Positions 34,639-46,076 of a stretch of 64,000 bases of DNA are shown here, in pieces (position 1 is the first letter of the stretch; the number at the start of each line of letters is the position of its first letter). Below the pieces are notes generated by a model that was not told the origin of the DNA, did no database searches, and saw nothing but the letters and a program-made list of their open reading frames with translations. Source of the stretch: Dichotomocladium elegans (Eukaryota > Mucoromycota > Mucoromycetes > Mucorales > Lichtheimiaceae). The stretch spans positions 558,001 to 622,000 of the forward strand of contig JAIXMN010000009.1 of assembly GCA_025716815.1 (NCBI GenBank), given 5' to 3'. Position numbers and translations under genes: made by a program.

Positions 34639-37118
34639 TTTGGACAGATAGCGAAAGAGTTTGAGACAAAAAATAAAAAGGTAGACACATCAGCTGCTTG
34701 GATTTCGGATGACTGCTTTCCCACTGCGCAAGATGTCCAGCGGACCCAAAATCCATGCTCAAAACTTTAGGAGCAACGTAGTTCACGAGACAGCCTATGC
34801 TCTCCAAGGCGCTCTTCTCGCAACAAAATATATTAATTTCAAAGTAGCTTCATGAATGTCGTCATGGGTATCCACAAGCCAAAGACACTTCCAATCACAC
34901 GGGTGAAGCAAGCAATCAAGCCGCGGTTATGCACTTGAACACCGACAGAATCGTGGAGAAAGCGTATTAGCTACTGGAAGAAGCGTCCGGGAATATATGC
35001 GTTCTGCACAACTTGGTTATTAGGCTACGAAAAATATCCCGATAATGCTTTCAAGAAACATAGAATCAACTATAGTATAAAATGAGTTCAATCTGCTGCT
35101 TGCAAATAATCGATTTTAACCTGTAAACATGAATAGGGACGCAAAAATGCAAGTGTGCCGTAAGCCACATTGACTTTAGAAGCAATGTATCTTTGTTGAT
35201 GATTCCTCGTTGCATAGTAAAATGATGCAAAAAAGAAAGACTAAAGACATCTACAATTTTCGGAGCAATATCGCCGTTAAGTAACTTCAACGTAATTCGC
35301 GACATTGATAACCGCGTGGGAAGGAAAAAGAGGGTGAGCAAATTTGAAGTTAAGAATAGCCGCTGGTTCCAGAAGTCTATACTAAATGAGATGACAAATA
35401 TGGAACATGTGAGGAACCATCAAGTAATGATGGACAATGCATCAGTTCATAAGGATATGGTAGCTATAAATATATCATGAGGACGTGACCAACTTGATTA
35501 CCATATTGACACCACAGACAAATCTGAATAATATAGTAAATATACCGTCATCAACCCTGAGAGGAGGAGCTTTCTCCTTTGTTGTGGATTGATATGGTAT
35601 AAAGTCTTACTTGATGTAAAGACCTTAAAGCAAAAGTAATCTAAAATCGATTACTGAGTGTTGACGCACAAATCGAAATTCTACAGTAGGCAGGGCATAG
35701 AACGTTTTTTTTTTTTTCATCGCGTATGCGCCCATAATATGACGATCTGCCTAAACATGGAACCTGTTACCAAGTGACTTCATACTAATGGCAGAATTCA
35801 ACCAACCTTAGTAAAACCTGAATGGAGATGCCAGTCGCCTACTATAAACGAAGGCAATCAGAACGGCTAGAAGACAAGACGAGATCATCATTAACAATGG
35901 CCTTTGCGCTTGTTATCATTAACATACTTCTTAATTCAGTAGAAGCTATGTAGAGCGTATGGAGCAGATTTCTCTCTTTCGAATAACCAGCTTGCCTCTA
36001 TCTTTTCACTCATCATATGTGATATTCTCTGATCATTTTGTTTGTTTGTTTGAAGCATTTATTTTATTTCCATACGTCATACTTTTGAAAATGGCGTATG
36101 AACACCAAATGATAAAATTCGAGGACCCTGATTAAAGCTATTGACAGGGTCTTGTTATGATTATTGATCATGATTCTGTGTGTTGGGGAAACGCGCTATT
36201 GTGCATATTATTTTTCTAAAAAGAAAGCAAAAGAGATTCGCACCCTCTTTGCCGTCCCATATGCTAGTGTAATTCGGGCACACAGTATTCATTAGTCACA
36301 TCTGTTATATCAACCGAAGGATGCGGCCACGTATTACCAGCACACGGGACGTTGTACAACAGAAAGGGGAGCATGTATGATATCATCAAGTAGGGGGGGG
36401 AAGCCATAGCTATCCTACAGTACATGATTGAAAGTTAAAAAGTTAGTTACACCTTAAAACAGGAGAATTTTATCCTATGTCGTGCCATGAGATAGCATTG
36501 ATCACCACCATTGGGTATGTTCTGACCTCTCTATCTGCAACCTTTTCGTTTTCATAAACCCTCCTTCCCCAATACGGGAGAGATATACAATTACCTGCAA
36601 TAAAAGATCTGCTCTGATCGGTTAGAAAGGTAGCGACGATAAGAGATCGCTTCCTGGAAAGAAACATTGACTCCGTTTACTTAAAGCACAATGAAAAATC
36701 CAGACAGAAAAAAAAAGATAGGAAAGAGTCTAGATGAATTCTTTTGCTGTCTGTGCATGCTGTCACAGGACGAGGTATTTACAGATCGCTAGGCCATATA
36801 CATGCATAGACAGTGCATCTAGCATCTGCTTTTGCTCCCATCGACATCAATCACCGCCGATACCACTGCGCCCAGATAGATTCATCTAATGAAGACGGGC
36901 ATGTACGTATGCTCTATGCATTCAAACAGATAAACAGTCGATGCTCCCCTTGGCATACTTCACTCCCTCGAAGCCGGGCGGTTGTTTTTTATATAATCAC
37001 AATAAAACTCCTGATATATTTATATTATATATATGTATATATCACTCCCTTGAAGAAAGACCAGTTCCTCTTTTATAAGGCTCCAGATTTATTCCCAGTA
37101 CTTCCTTTCTGCTACGCC
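34639..37118. other. intergenic with one transposase fragment; no supported gene
   Basis: Divergent spacer between NCS6 (-) and the gene at 37119 (+). It contains a small DDE transposase fragment (35390-35560), poly-T near 35707-35718, and AT-rich repeats near 37015-37045. Short open frames (35066-35341, 36470-36667) have no recognisable domain. A TATAA at 37074 lies 45 bp before the downstream ATG. Confidence 0.4.
35390..35560 (+). pseudogene. fragment of Tc1/IS630-like transposase
   Basis: Reads VMMDNASVHKDMVAI, the conserved block around the second catalytic Asp (normally VMDNAxIH), followed by stops. Too short to assign further. Confidence 0.5.
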
Positions 37119-37727
37119 ATGTCACTTATCGTCCCCGCTCCTTTCGTATCGTATGGCCCACCGTTCAGACATGAGCAGCACACGGATTTATTTCACAACG
37201 CTTTTTCTGATGACAGACACTTGCTGCCTGTTTCGGGTGCCGACAAACCCATTTCGCCGTCGTCATCCTCGTCGATGACTCGGTTAACTAATCTCAAAAG
37301 TCGATTCATGAAAGTACTCCGGCTACCCACCAAGCGACAAAACGCGGTCGATCCTGACACAGCACGCACGACGATGATAATAGAGCCTCACTTTCATCCG
37401 GTCTTTCACTCCACCACTCCATCCCGGACGCTATCGTACGCCGGATGCATTAAACCGACAATGGCAACAAAAGGCATTCTTAAAAAGCAATTACAAGTCT
37501 CGACCGCAGCCACCCGATCAAAACGCAAAGTATGGTATAGCGAAGAGGTGACTGTCTATGATACGTTTGGGTCGAATGAGTATGATCGGTCTATGGATAC
37601 CCTTGTTTCAAACATATGCTTGACGCCTGAGATGGTAAACAGCATCAAGGAGGATCTCAACCACTTTAAATTCAATGAAATGCAAGTTCACCCTGCCAGT
37701 CGCGTCTATACTCATTTTCTCATTTGA
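37119..37727 (+). CDS. conserved fungal protein with C-terminal EYDR...THF block
   Basis: Single exon, 202 aa, starting MSLIVPAPFVSYG. The frame is open upstream to 36813, but the sequence there is low quality and a TATAA lies 45 bp before this ATG, so I use the shorter start. The N-terminal two thirds are Ser/Thr-rich and probably disordered. The last 65 residues are of conserved type: KRKVWYSEEVTVYDTF, EYDRS, LTPEMVNSIKEDLNHFKFNE, then VHPASRVYTHF near the end. From memory this resembles the short C-terminal block of fungal bud-neck/PP1-associated proteins of the Bni4 kind, but I cannot verify that. KVWY is not a canonical PP1-docking RVxF because Tyr replaces Phe/Trp. It converges with the ankyrin gene downstream. 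Confidence 0.7.
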   Translation: MSLIVPAPFVSYGPPFRHEQHTDLFHNAFSDDRHLLPVSGADKPISPSSSSSMTRLTNLKSRFMKVLRLPTKRQNAVDPDTARTTMIIEPHFHPVFHSTTPSRTLSYAGCIKPTMATKGILKKQLQVSTAATRSKRKVWYSEEVTVYDTFGSNEYDRSMDTLVSNICLTPEMVNSIKEDLNHFKFNEMQVHPASRVYTHFLI

Positions 37728-38498
37728 ACAACGATTATCTTATGTAATATATATAGCGTATATATACTTATATATATCTCTGTGCCATTGCGAACAGCTA
37801 TGTCATTCAATAAAACAAAGCAAACCCTTGTATGTCGATTATTATTTTTTCTTACCGATTTTTTAAAAAAAATGATGATGGTCGTATTTATAAATAATGC
37901 ATTTAAGCTGTAAATATATATCAGTTATCTACACAAAAAAGAAAGAAAAGGAAAGGAAAGGAAAGGAAAGGAAAGAAAAGGAAAAGCATACAGCTGTAAA
38001 ATACAAAAAAGAAAGGGGTGGGTCATACAAGGAAGAAGGGCCTCTCGAATCTCTAGCAAGGAGGAGTTAGAGATCGATAATGAGAAGACGAAGGAGAAGG
38101 GTTCAATGATGCAGTGTGTGGTAAATCAATTGGCATATAAAAAGACTGGTATAGGTACAAAACAAAGAAATTAAGGTACAAAAAAGGGACAGAGGGAATG
38201 GAATACAGAGGCGAATGAATGAAAAGAGATAGTACACAAGAAAGAAGGAGATGGTAAATACATACAGAAGACTTTTCAGGCTATGTAAACAAGTGGGATG
38301 GAGAGGGTCCAGAGCTGATACGAGAGGGAATTGGCCCTGAGTGTAACCCAACAACAAATATCAAGTTGTGTGTATGTGTTCGTGTGCTTTTGGGAAGAAG
38401 GCGAAAAAACGGGGCGGGCAGGTGAAATTAAGGCAAAGAACGTCTGTGAGGGTGTGCGAGATCAAGTATATACAAGAGAACGAGGTTAATTAGAAAAA
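37728..38498. other. convergent 3' spacer
   Basis: 771 bp between the stops of two convergent genes. A/G-rich on the plus strand, with a GAAAG tandem repeat; contains both 3' UTRs. The minus-strand open frame 38103-38357 is composition-driven. Confidence 0.5.
37940..37986. repeat. (GAAAG)n purine microsatellite
   Basis: Tandem gaaag pentamers with minor interruptions, about 45 bp, lying between two convergent genes. Confidence 0.85.
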
Positions 38499-40135
38499 TC
38501 ATTCGTGGTGAGCAGCGGCAGTCGACTTCTTGCGGCGTTGAGCTCGTTCAATAACCACTAACAAGGGTAAATGTCTAAGTCACTTGTCGTCTGGAGTGTG
38601 TGAGGAATGAGGGGTAGCTACTTACTGCGGCATTTTCTTCTGCCCATAAGGGTATCTGGACAATCATAAATTGTGCGTCCATCATTGGTTTTTGCATCCA
38701 AGTTAGCCTGCGCAGACCCCACCAGATATTCAAGGGAACGCCAAAGTCCGAGTGCAGCCGCATAATGCAGCGCCGTCCATCCTAAATGAAAGCGCATATG
38801 AAGAGATTAAGTTAGGTGTGTGATAATTTTTTTTGGCCGGTCAAGATTACCATCATTATCTTTGTGGTCAACATCAACCCGGTCGACCAAATACCGAACA
38901 AGCTTTTCGTGGCCGCGCATGAGAGCAATCTGGAGAAGCGATCTATTCTGGACACCGCCCACACCGCCACCCTGGTAGATATCCGTTCCCAAGAGGTCAC
39001 TGAGTTCCTGCATGTCGCCGCGGATGCAGGCATCAATAAGCATGACCTGCGGGTCGAAGCGGACCTGTTTCTTGGCTGCACAAATGGATGGGACGCAAAC
39101 AGGGCGCTCTAACACCGGAGAAGGCGGCGATTCAGGAACACGATACATGTCGTGCTGGGGAGGTGATGGCGACAGCGACGGGACCCATTGATGCGTGATG
39201 GGTGACGGCGGAGGGGTCCAGCAGTCATCGTCCTTGTGGTCCTCATCAATAGATGACAAACTCGAAAACGACGACGAGGATGAGGAGGAAGAGAATGTCA
39301 TACGAACGTTTGCCGTAGCAGCAGCAGCATGAGGTGAGCCCGCAGGCTTGACAAAGTACTCATCCGGGATGGTCATGGTAATCGGGCTGCCAGGCGATGG
39401 CGGAGGGGTAGTCATCATGAGCGTTGCATGACGTTTTTCTGCCGCTTTTCGGAGAAGGACAGATGATGCAGCAAGCGGCTTTGGGTGCGATGATGGTGGA
39501 GGCTGGGGACGGTGATGGTGCGGTGGGATGGGCTTTGCCGTCATCATAGCTAGACATTCTTCTCCGGTGGCCAGGTCCACCGGGCTGAACATTCGGATAT
39601 TCCGAGCGGTTGGATTGGCGCCCATGTCGAGCAAAAGTCGCACAAGATGGGGAAGATTGAAGAAGCAGGCCAGATGAAGTGTTGTGTTGCCCTGACCCCA
39701 GACGTGGTTAACAAAAAGGCGGGACTCGGCCGGAGTAGCATGTTGCTTGAGGACAGTCAGCAGGGTGAGGGCCAGTGAGCTTTTGTGCGAGTGCGTGAGC
39801 AAGGCCAGCTGAACGGCGTTGAGATCGGTTGCACTTTTGCCAAACTTGCGCACGGCCTCCTGTCTCACCGTAGGGGAAAACTGAATGACACGCGACTTTT
39901 GAGAGGGTGAATAGAGCGTGGGGTTGTTTGAGACACGCGAGTTCAGCAGGACGCGCACCATAACATCAGTTGGTGTGCGTTCGCACAGACGGATAAAGTC
40001 ATCCTTGTTGTCCTCTTGGATAAAAATCTGCACTGTACGCCAGATCCGGAGCGGTGAGCAGCAAGAAGCAGAACCGCACTGTTGCTGGTGCTGTTGTTGT
40101 GGCCGGTGAGCCTGATGGATCGCCGTTGTCACCAT
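38499..40135 (-). CDS. ankyrin-repeat protein resembling PP1-targeting subunits (MYPT/TIMAP-like)
   Basis: Three exons (40135-38851, 38781-38626, 38557-38499) give 499 aa. Start MVTTAIHQAHRPQ. An N-terminal helical region with an ankyrin-like unit (NTTLHLACFFNLPHLVRLLL) spans roughly residues 30-220. A Pro/Ser/His-rich disordered linker follows. At residues 355-360 is KKQVRF, a canonical RVxF PP1-docking motif, followed at once by ankyrin repeats: MLIDACIRGDMQELSDLL, LLQIALMRGHEKLVRYLV, GWTALHYAAALGLWRSLEYL, TNDGRTIYDC. An RVxF directly ahead of ankyrin repeats, with this wording, is the hallmark of vertebrate MYPT1 and TIMAP. It probably directs PP1 to a substrate; the substrate is unknown. 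Both introns are standard. Confidence 0.83.
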
Positions 40136-40198
40136 CGTGAGCCCGTTGTTGCTATGAACACGTATATAGGATGTGGAAGAAAGTAGAGTTTCGATCTG

Positions 40199-40240
40199 TA
40201 TATATATATATATATATGTATATGTATATGTATATATACA
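40199..40240. repeat. TA/TATG dinucleotide-rich repeat in 5' region
   Basis: About 40 bp of alternating ta with tatg interruptions, 65 bp upstream of the ankyrin gene ATG, i.e. within its promoter or 5' UTR. Confidence 0.8.
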
Positions 40241-41077
40241 ATTTGTTTTTATAAATACAGGTGTATACGAGTGTGGAAGAAAAAGTAAAGAGAATAAAAA
40301 AGATATGCGTGTAAAAGAAGGAATCGACAAGAGGACAATAAAATCTTTTTAGCTATTCACACAATAGAGGGGAGGCAACACGCTCCCACTGCCGCTTTTT
40401 TTTTCTTCCTAACTGAAATCAAAGATGAACACAAAACACGCAGGACATGTGGCCACCCCGTTTATCCCCTCCCTCCGTACACGCACACCGACTTTTCATC
40501 CCCACAACCTAACTCGTCAAATCGGTGGTTTTTGTTACAATGGTAAAGGTTGAAACGCCGACGAGAAAACTCTCGCACCTCACCAGTAGGTTTGCAGAGC
40601 TCCCAAGGACGCAACTTTTTTCTTTCAGTTCTCTTCCTCATCTACTCTTTATTTTTTACTATAGGCACCATGAAACATAGGACCCCGTCCTATAATGTGG
40701 AAAAACAGAAGCGACAAGTGAATTGGCCGTTCCGGGTTCCGTGCTGGGGAATTTCATTCTTGTGTGACCTAAACAAATAGAAAAGAAGGACCGAAGTTGG
40801 GCATTCCGCTCGAGCGTATTTTGTCTTTTAGGTCTGAGCCCCAATCAAATCATCGCGGACGTTCCTTTTTTTCGCCCTAATCTTTCGATCGCCGAGATCG
40901 TACGCAAGAAAGAGAGAGGTCACCGTTTTTTCCATTCGATCGGGGGAGGGAGCCAGCAATCACTAAAATGGGATTAAGGTTTTCTGGTTAAACACACAGA
41001 AGGAGGAAGATAACCATAGTGTCTGCTGCTCCGCAACCTTCCGCTCTCTTGGCATTATAGTAACACCTACTTTAACA

Positions 41078-41240
41078 ATGCAGGCACAGCAACCACCAGG
41101 GATTACTGTGGAGCAACCAGGCCAAACTACTATTTTGGGACCCAAGGAGTTGGCGCGAGCGCTTTAAATGACAATCCCACCCCTGGTCGTTTCACAAAGT
41201 TGATTCTAATCTGCAGCGGTAAACAAAAAAGTATCTGTGT
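41078..41240 (+). other. coding-like fragment, possibly a decayed first exon
   Basis: An ATG at 41078 opens MQAQQPPGITVEQPGQTT followed by ILGPKELARAL and a stop at 41165. In another frame the protein-like text continues as NDNPTPGRFTKLILICSG up to a GTAAAC that could be a splice donor. The two pieces would join if two bases were removed. It could be the remains of a gene or chance. No family recognised. Confidence 0.25.
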
Positions 41241-41363
41241 ACGTGCGTGTGTGTGTGGGGGGGGGAGTGAAATGTAGTTCAAGAACATCACCGGATACGG
41301 AACACAGACTATCCGCGATACTTTGACCTGAAAACCGTTACCCATCAGTCTTCTCCTCAATTA

Positions 41364-41397
41364 CAGAGAGAGAGAGAGAGGGGGAGGGAGAGAGAGG
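41364..41397. repeat. (GA)n microsatellite
   Basis: Purine-only GA/GGGA tract of about 34 bp in the intergenic region. Confidence 0.8.
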
Positions 41398-43944
41398 TGT
41401 TGGAAGTTATCTGCCATTGTTTAATCCGTATCGCTCTCAGAAAGCGCATGTATTTAAAATAGACGGGCACTGTTTATGTAAAGGATATGTACGCGGACAA
41501 AGTGGCCAGTGCATCACCGTTCAGCGTCTTTGGACGAAGATTACGGTCTTGCCCAAGTAATTGCCAAGGATGGGGATGAATCGGTCCAATTTGGAATAAG
41601 GGCGAGTCAAGAAACGGATAATGAATTGAAAGGAAACAGGGAACAGCGCGCCTACCGCCCGTTTGCGAAGCCTCTACGCAAGTCCTTAGTCCGCCATCGT
41701 TCTGAAGATCGTGGGCATGATGACATATTTTCTCTCGTTATACATTAGGCTTCCCATATTTTGATGGCTTTCTTGATTATAATACAATAACCACGCAAAT
41801 GAGGGGTAAAAAGTGACAGACTTTTAAATATGTTGTAAGCTTCTTACCTTCGCAATGTTAAAAAGATTCATCCAATATACGCTGTTTTGTCCATTTACTT
41901 TGCGTATCGACGTGCAAAATATCGCCAAAAGTGATGTTCTTACCACATGACCTTGCTCTGTACATAGTGTATTATAAAACCCGACGTAGCTACGTACTTT
42001 TTGACTATACTGTAAATCGGGCAACTTAAAAAAAGGAACCTTCGGCATCGACTAAGCCCCTGTCCCTTCTCCCCCTCCTCGTCCTCGTCCTCCCAGATAG
42101 GAAAATACAAATTGAACAGAGAAATGCACTGCGCACATACAATCCCATACACAACAGGCACATTATACTAGCAGAGCTAATAGATGGATTTCATCATATC
42201 CAAGCTATTCCTTTCGCTGACTGTGCAGAGCATTGCCTGTGCGCCCTTGACATGCATCTATTACGTACGTGTATACATGGGCCAACAAAGCATCGCTTAC
42301 GCCAGTAAGTGGAGAATGCACAGTTTTTTTAGTCGGTCCTTGTTCAAATACATTGAATTTAACATGAGAGACATAGAACGCACACGTGAAAGGGGTGCTG
42401 CTAATTTATTCATCACTAGTAATATTTTGAAAAGAACAGAGAGATAAGGTCGTCGAGAACTTCTTTGAGAAAGACTTGTATAATATACATACGCTTTAGT
42501 ATGTCCTTTGATTCATGATCGCTTAGTAAGAACATGGTCACCTGAATCTATGCGGTCAATTCCAAGTCAACCGTGACAGACAAGGAGAGAAAAAAGCGAT
42601 GAGTGTTGATCCGTGCTTGGGTATCACCAACACAGCTTTATTTATTTAGATATACATACTGAAAGAAAGATGAATCATATCACAGTGCCACTCACCAGCA
42701 TCACGTTGGGCACTATCTACGTACATATCTTTACATCGAATCGCTGGTTTCCAGTCACCCGCTCATCACTCAATCGATCGATCTAGATGATGAAAGGCAA
42801 TCCTCTTCTTCTGATCATATTGTTGCTAAATGTGCGGATGCAGTGATTTTCTCTTAACCCGTAGACAGAATGATAAGCCTTGAGCGCGAGCATCTTTTAT
42901 CATGGAGCATGTCATGATGATCATCTTGCTGTATACATGTGAATTGCACTAAATGGTCTGAGCTCTCACTATTTCTAACAGACGAGGGGGAAGAATGAAT
43001 CTGTCTTCTTGTTTACATGTCATCTGTAAATACACATGATGGACCCGCCCATTTTAAGACATTGTTGTTGCATCCAATATCTAATCCTTTTGCTAACGAG
43101 CATTGTTTATAAATGTAGCGAGCAGGTTACTTCATTCATGTACGCACTAAAGAGATGGTGTCATCCCAAAGCTTGCTTTCTTCAGGTTTTCGCCCGTGTT
43201 TCGAAATGGAAGCCATCTCTCTCCCCACCTCTTTTACACGTTGGGTGACAGTGGAATCCGGTAATTGGGTAGCCTCACCCTGAAAATTACAAAGCTGGAA
43301 CATAGTAAATAAGCATTCTTAGTTTTCTAACGCCTCGTCCTATTTCTCAGCCTTGGTGACTACTCACTAGCTTGGTTTGGTAAGTTTGGGCTTTACTCCT
43401 GTACTCTCTTGTTTGTCGTGTTTTTGAGAGCAGCGCGACTGGATTCATGTGATAACGAAATCCATCCTTGAATGTCATGGGTAGGGAAGGAGCCATACAA
43501 GCAACAGCCATATAGATGAATGTCAATAATAAACATTCGTTCTTGAAACTAACGAGGGAAACTTCACACGGTATCGCAACGGCGGACGAGAGTCAAAAAC
43601 CTTATTGATTATACTTACAATGCTTTCGCGTCTTTCGTTCTCTATGAAATTGAACGCATGCGATTAATTCTCTTGCCCTTCATTTTCGACATGCCCCTAC
43701 GTCCAACAATACAAAAACTGTCGAAGATATTTCAGATTTTATTCACGCTCTCGCGCGACAATTTTCTGGATTGGGTTGCGCCTCGGTTCTCGCTCCCATT
43801 TTTGTCTTTTTTATTTTTTATCGTCGTCTTTGTAACCGCCGCCTGTTCCTCTCCCCCTTAACAGCCAACCCCTCTCACCTTTTTTTTATTGTGTAAATCC
43901 GATTCTGCACCTGGTAACGGTGCGCAAAAAACCGAATTTGCGTT

Positions 43945-45589
43945 ATGTCAACAGAGAACTTTGCCGAGTCCACATTCGACAGCAGTAGTGAGGCGCCTCG
44001 AAAAATGCTTGATTATTCTTCTCATGGTCGAACCGAAAAGAAATTGCACGTAAGCATCGCTACCCCTTTCTAAATTTTTAAAAGCTGATCGCCATATCAA
44101 TCCTCTCATTACTATCCTTTACAAAAACTAAAAACTAGCTATGGACCGGCTCTCGACACTCGTTATTTTTTGTCCTCATGGCTTTTATTGAAGCTGTTAT
44201 AGTCATTGCACTCGAATCGGTTATCTATACGAAGTTTGTTCACAACAAGTAAAGTTATCACACACTAAAATATACACACACCATCGCTACGGTTGTCTCA
44301 CGAATGCGCTTATTTGAAACTGACTCGACGACCTCCTCCCCTGTATCCGTACACCTATGGGCGCTTAAAAAAGTGCCAACGTCGAACTTGGTCGGGGCAT
44401 CCCTGTTTATCTTCTCATATTCATCATCTGTCAAGTGTATCAGATTGGAATAGCATTGGACGCAGTAAGTAATGAATGGGCTGATGGTGATGGAGAAGTG
44501 ATTAGACTGTTGCCAGGGGCGATTAATGGCGCAAGTTTAGGTACGGATGAAAAATACAATCCAAGTCATTGCGTTTATTCTATTGAACTTGTGCTGTCTC
44601 ATTTACAGCGCCTTCCAATTTCAGCAGATTTCTGATGCTCTCACCAATCTGGCCGAGCTGGCTTCGAGCAACACCATTGCCCTCGATAATCTGCATTCGC
44701 TGATTTACAAACTTCTGGTCGCCAATGTCGTCATTATTGGGGTGTGTGAGCTCGTCTATATTTACCTTGGCGCGAGACTCTACCAGGAATTCGGGTAAGA
44801 TAATGCCCTCTGCACGCTGCAGACGGAGAAAAGGGAAAAAGAAATGCTGAAGCAGTGATAATCGTTTATAGCTGGCGCATTTATAAAAAGATTGGTGCCG
44901 ATCCCGAAATTCGAAGTAAGGAAGCCTTTCAAATATTTCAGTAAAAAATGCTGACATAAAGAACGCGTTTATTTTAAAGACATGTATCGATGGTACCAAA
45001 TCCTGTTGACTATCCTAAAGATCGACATGTTTTTCTTTCTCGGCTATTCAATCCAGTACCTCGTCCTTGTTTTGCAGACCAGAGATTATGAATTTCCGCT
45101 GACCATTGTAGCCCTGCCATTGACGTGTCTGTTTCTCCTGCTTGCTGTCTATGCGGTAAAAGGAAACCAAGCTTTTGATGTTTTTTGCGCTATAGAGCTG
45201 ATCCCTATATATAGGTGCAACATGAGTCGAGGCCGCTGATGATTCTTTTTTTTACGGGTCTCGTGGCGGGATGTGCTTACTTCATATTCAAGATATTTCG
45301 TATTTACGACCATAATCAGGCACCAGACAAATACAAGAACATCAAGAATTTCTTGACATTTTTTGGCAAGTCCACTATCTCTTCTTCCAATACATACCTG
45401 TAATACTAACACACTGATTCGCGCGATCGATTAGCAAGTGTATCTCTTGCACTAATCCTCTTGACTATTGTCAATGGTGCATTCTGCTGGTCCAACTTTA
45501 ACAAGGGTCTCAAGGCACATCTCTTGCAAAACAAGACTGAACCTACGTTGACGCGGCATGCAGGCGATCGTACCCTTTCCTTGGATTAA
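43945..45589 (+). CDS. UPF0658 family Golgi membrane protein
   Basis: Eight exons (43945-44049, 44139-44248, 44374-44464, 44541-44794, 44871-44914, 44980-45155, 45215-45365, 45435-45589) give 361 aa. About seven transmembrane helices are visible, and the sequence matches the family typified by S. pombe SPAC1952.10c: ANVELGRGIPVYLLIFIICQ, KNTIQVIAFILLNLCCLIYS, LYQEFGWRIYKKIGADPEIR, MYRWYQILLTILKIDMFFFL, YEFPLTIVALPLTCLFLLL, FKIFRIY, NFLTFFASVSLALILL and the final FNKGLKAHLL. The biochemical role is unknown; fission yeast members localise to the Golgi. Start MSTENFAESTFDSS is the first in-frame ATG. Intron 7 (45366-45434) has a GC donor (GCAAGT); using the nearby GT instead would shift the frame. 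It lies 488 bp upstream of HAP5 on the same strand. Confidence 0.9.
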
Positions 45590-45950
45590 GCAAGCTTTGT
45601 ATTACTTTTATTGACCCTCCCTGCCCGCTCAAATGATATTTCTCTACTTTTTACTTCTATTTCTTCGCATTCCTTTCCTACTCTATTTTTTTTTTTACTC
45701 CTTCCAGTTGTTCCAATATGCATATATTCTCCTTTCCTCTTCTCTCCTCCTCGCTGCCTCGTCTTTCTCATGATGATGGTAACAAAGATATCATATTTCT
45801 CCTTTAGTAGTGTAGAATTTTTTGTATAAAAAGAGTAAAATCCTACATCATTGGATTGACCTGCTCAGATGTTTCGTTCGAAACAAATTAAGATTTTTTG
45901 GGGGACGTGTTCGGGCAAACTTTTTTTGGGGGGAGAGAGCAGTCACTGGG

Positions 45951-45960
45951 GCCAATCATA
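45951..45960 (+). promoter_or_regulatory. CCAAT box upstream of HAP5
   Basis: The sequence GGCCAATCA matches the NF-Y/HAP consensus RRCCAATSR. It lies about 120 bp before the HAP5 start codon, the usual distance for a CCAAT box. It may let the CCAAT-binding complex regulate the gene for its own subunit. Confidence 0.5.
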
Positions 45961-46076
45961 TACAACGCTTTTCGTGTCTTATGTGAAGTGTGGTGTCCAT
46001 TCTTTTCTTTGCTTCAACAGACCTTGTTCTATCGATAATTAAAACATATAATAAAGGCTCTCGACTACGCACACCA

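Larger units (their letters stand above)
40136..43944. other. 3.8-kb intergenic region, no firm gene
   Basis: Shared upstream space of two divergent genes. It contains TA, GT/G and GA microsatellites and a short coding-like stretch at 41078-41240. Other open frames (41509-41748, 42184-42447, 43036-43248, 43658-43861) show no domain or splice-supported extension. No transposase remnant recognised. Confidence 0.4.

Noticed and set aside
36813..37118. Longer N-terminus (102 extra residues) for the protein at 37119
   Set aside because: The extension is dominated by AT-repeat-derived Y/I residues, and a TATAA lies 45 bp before the downstream ATG. It reads as promoter sequence.
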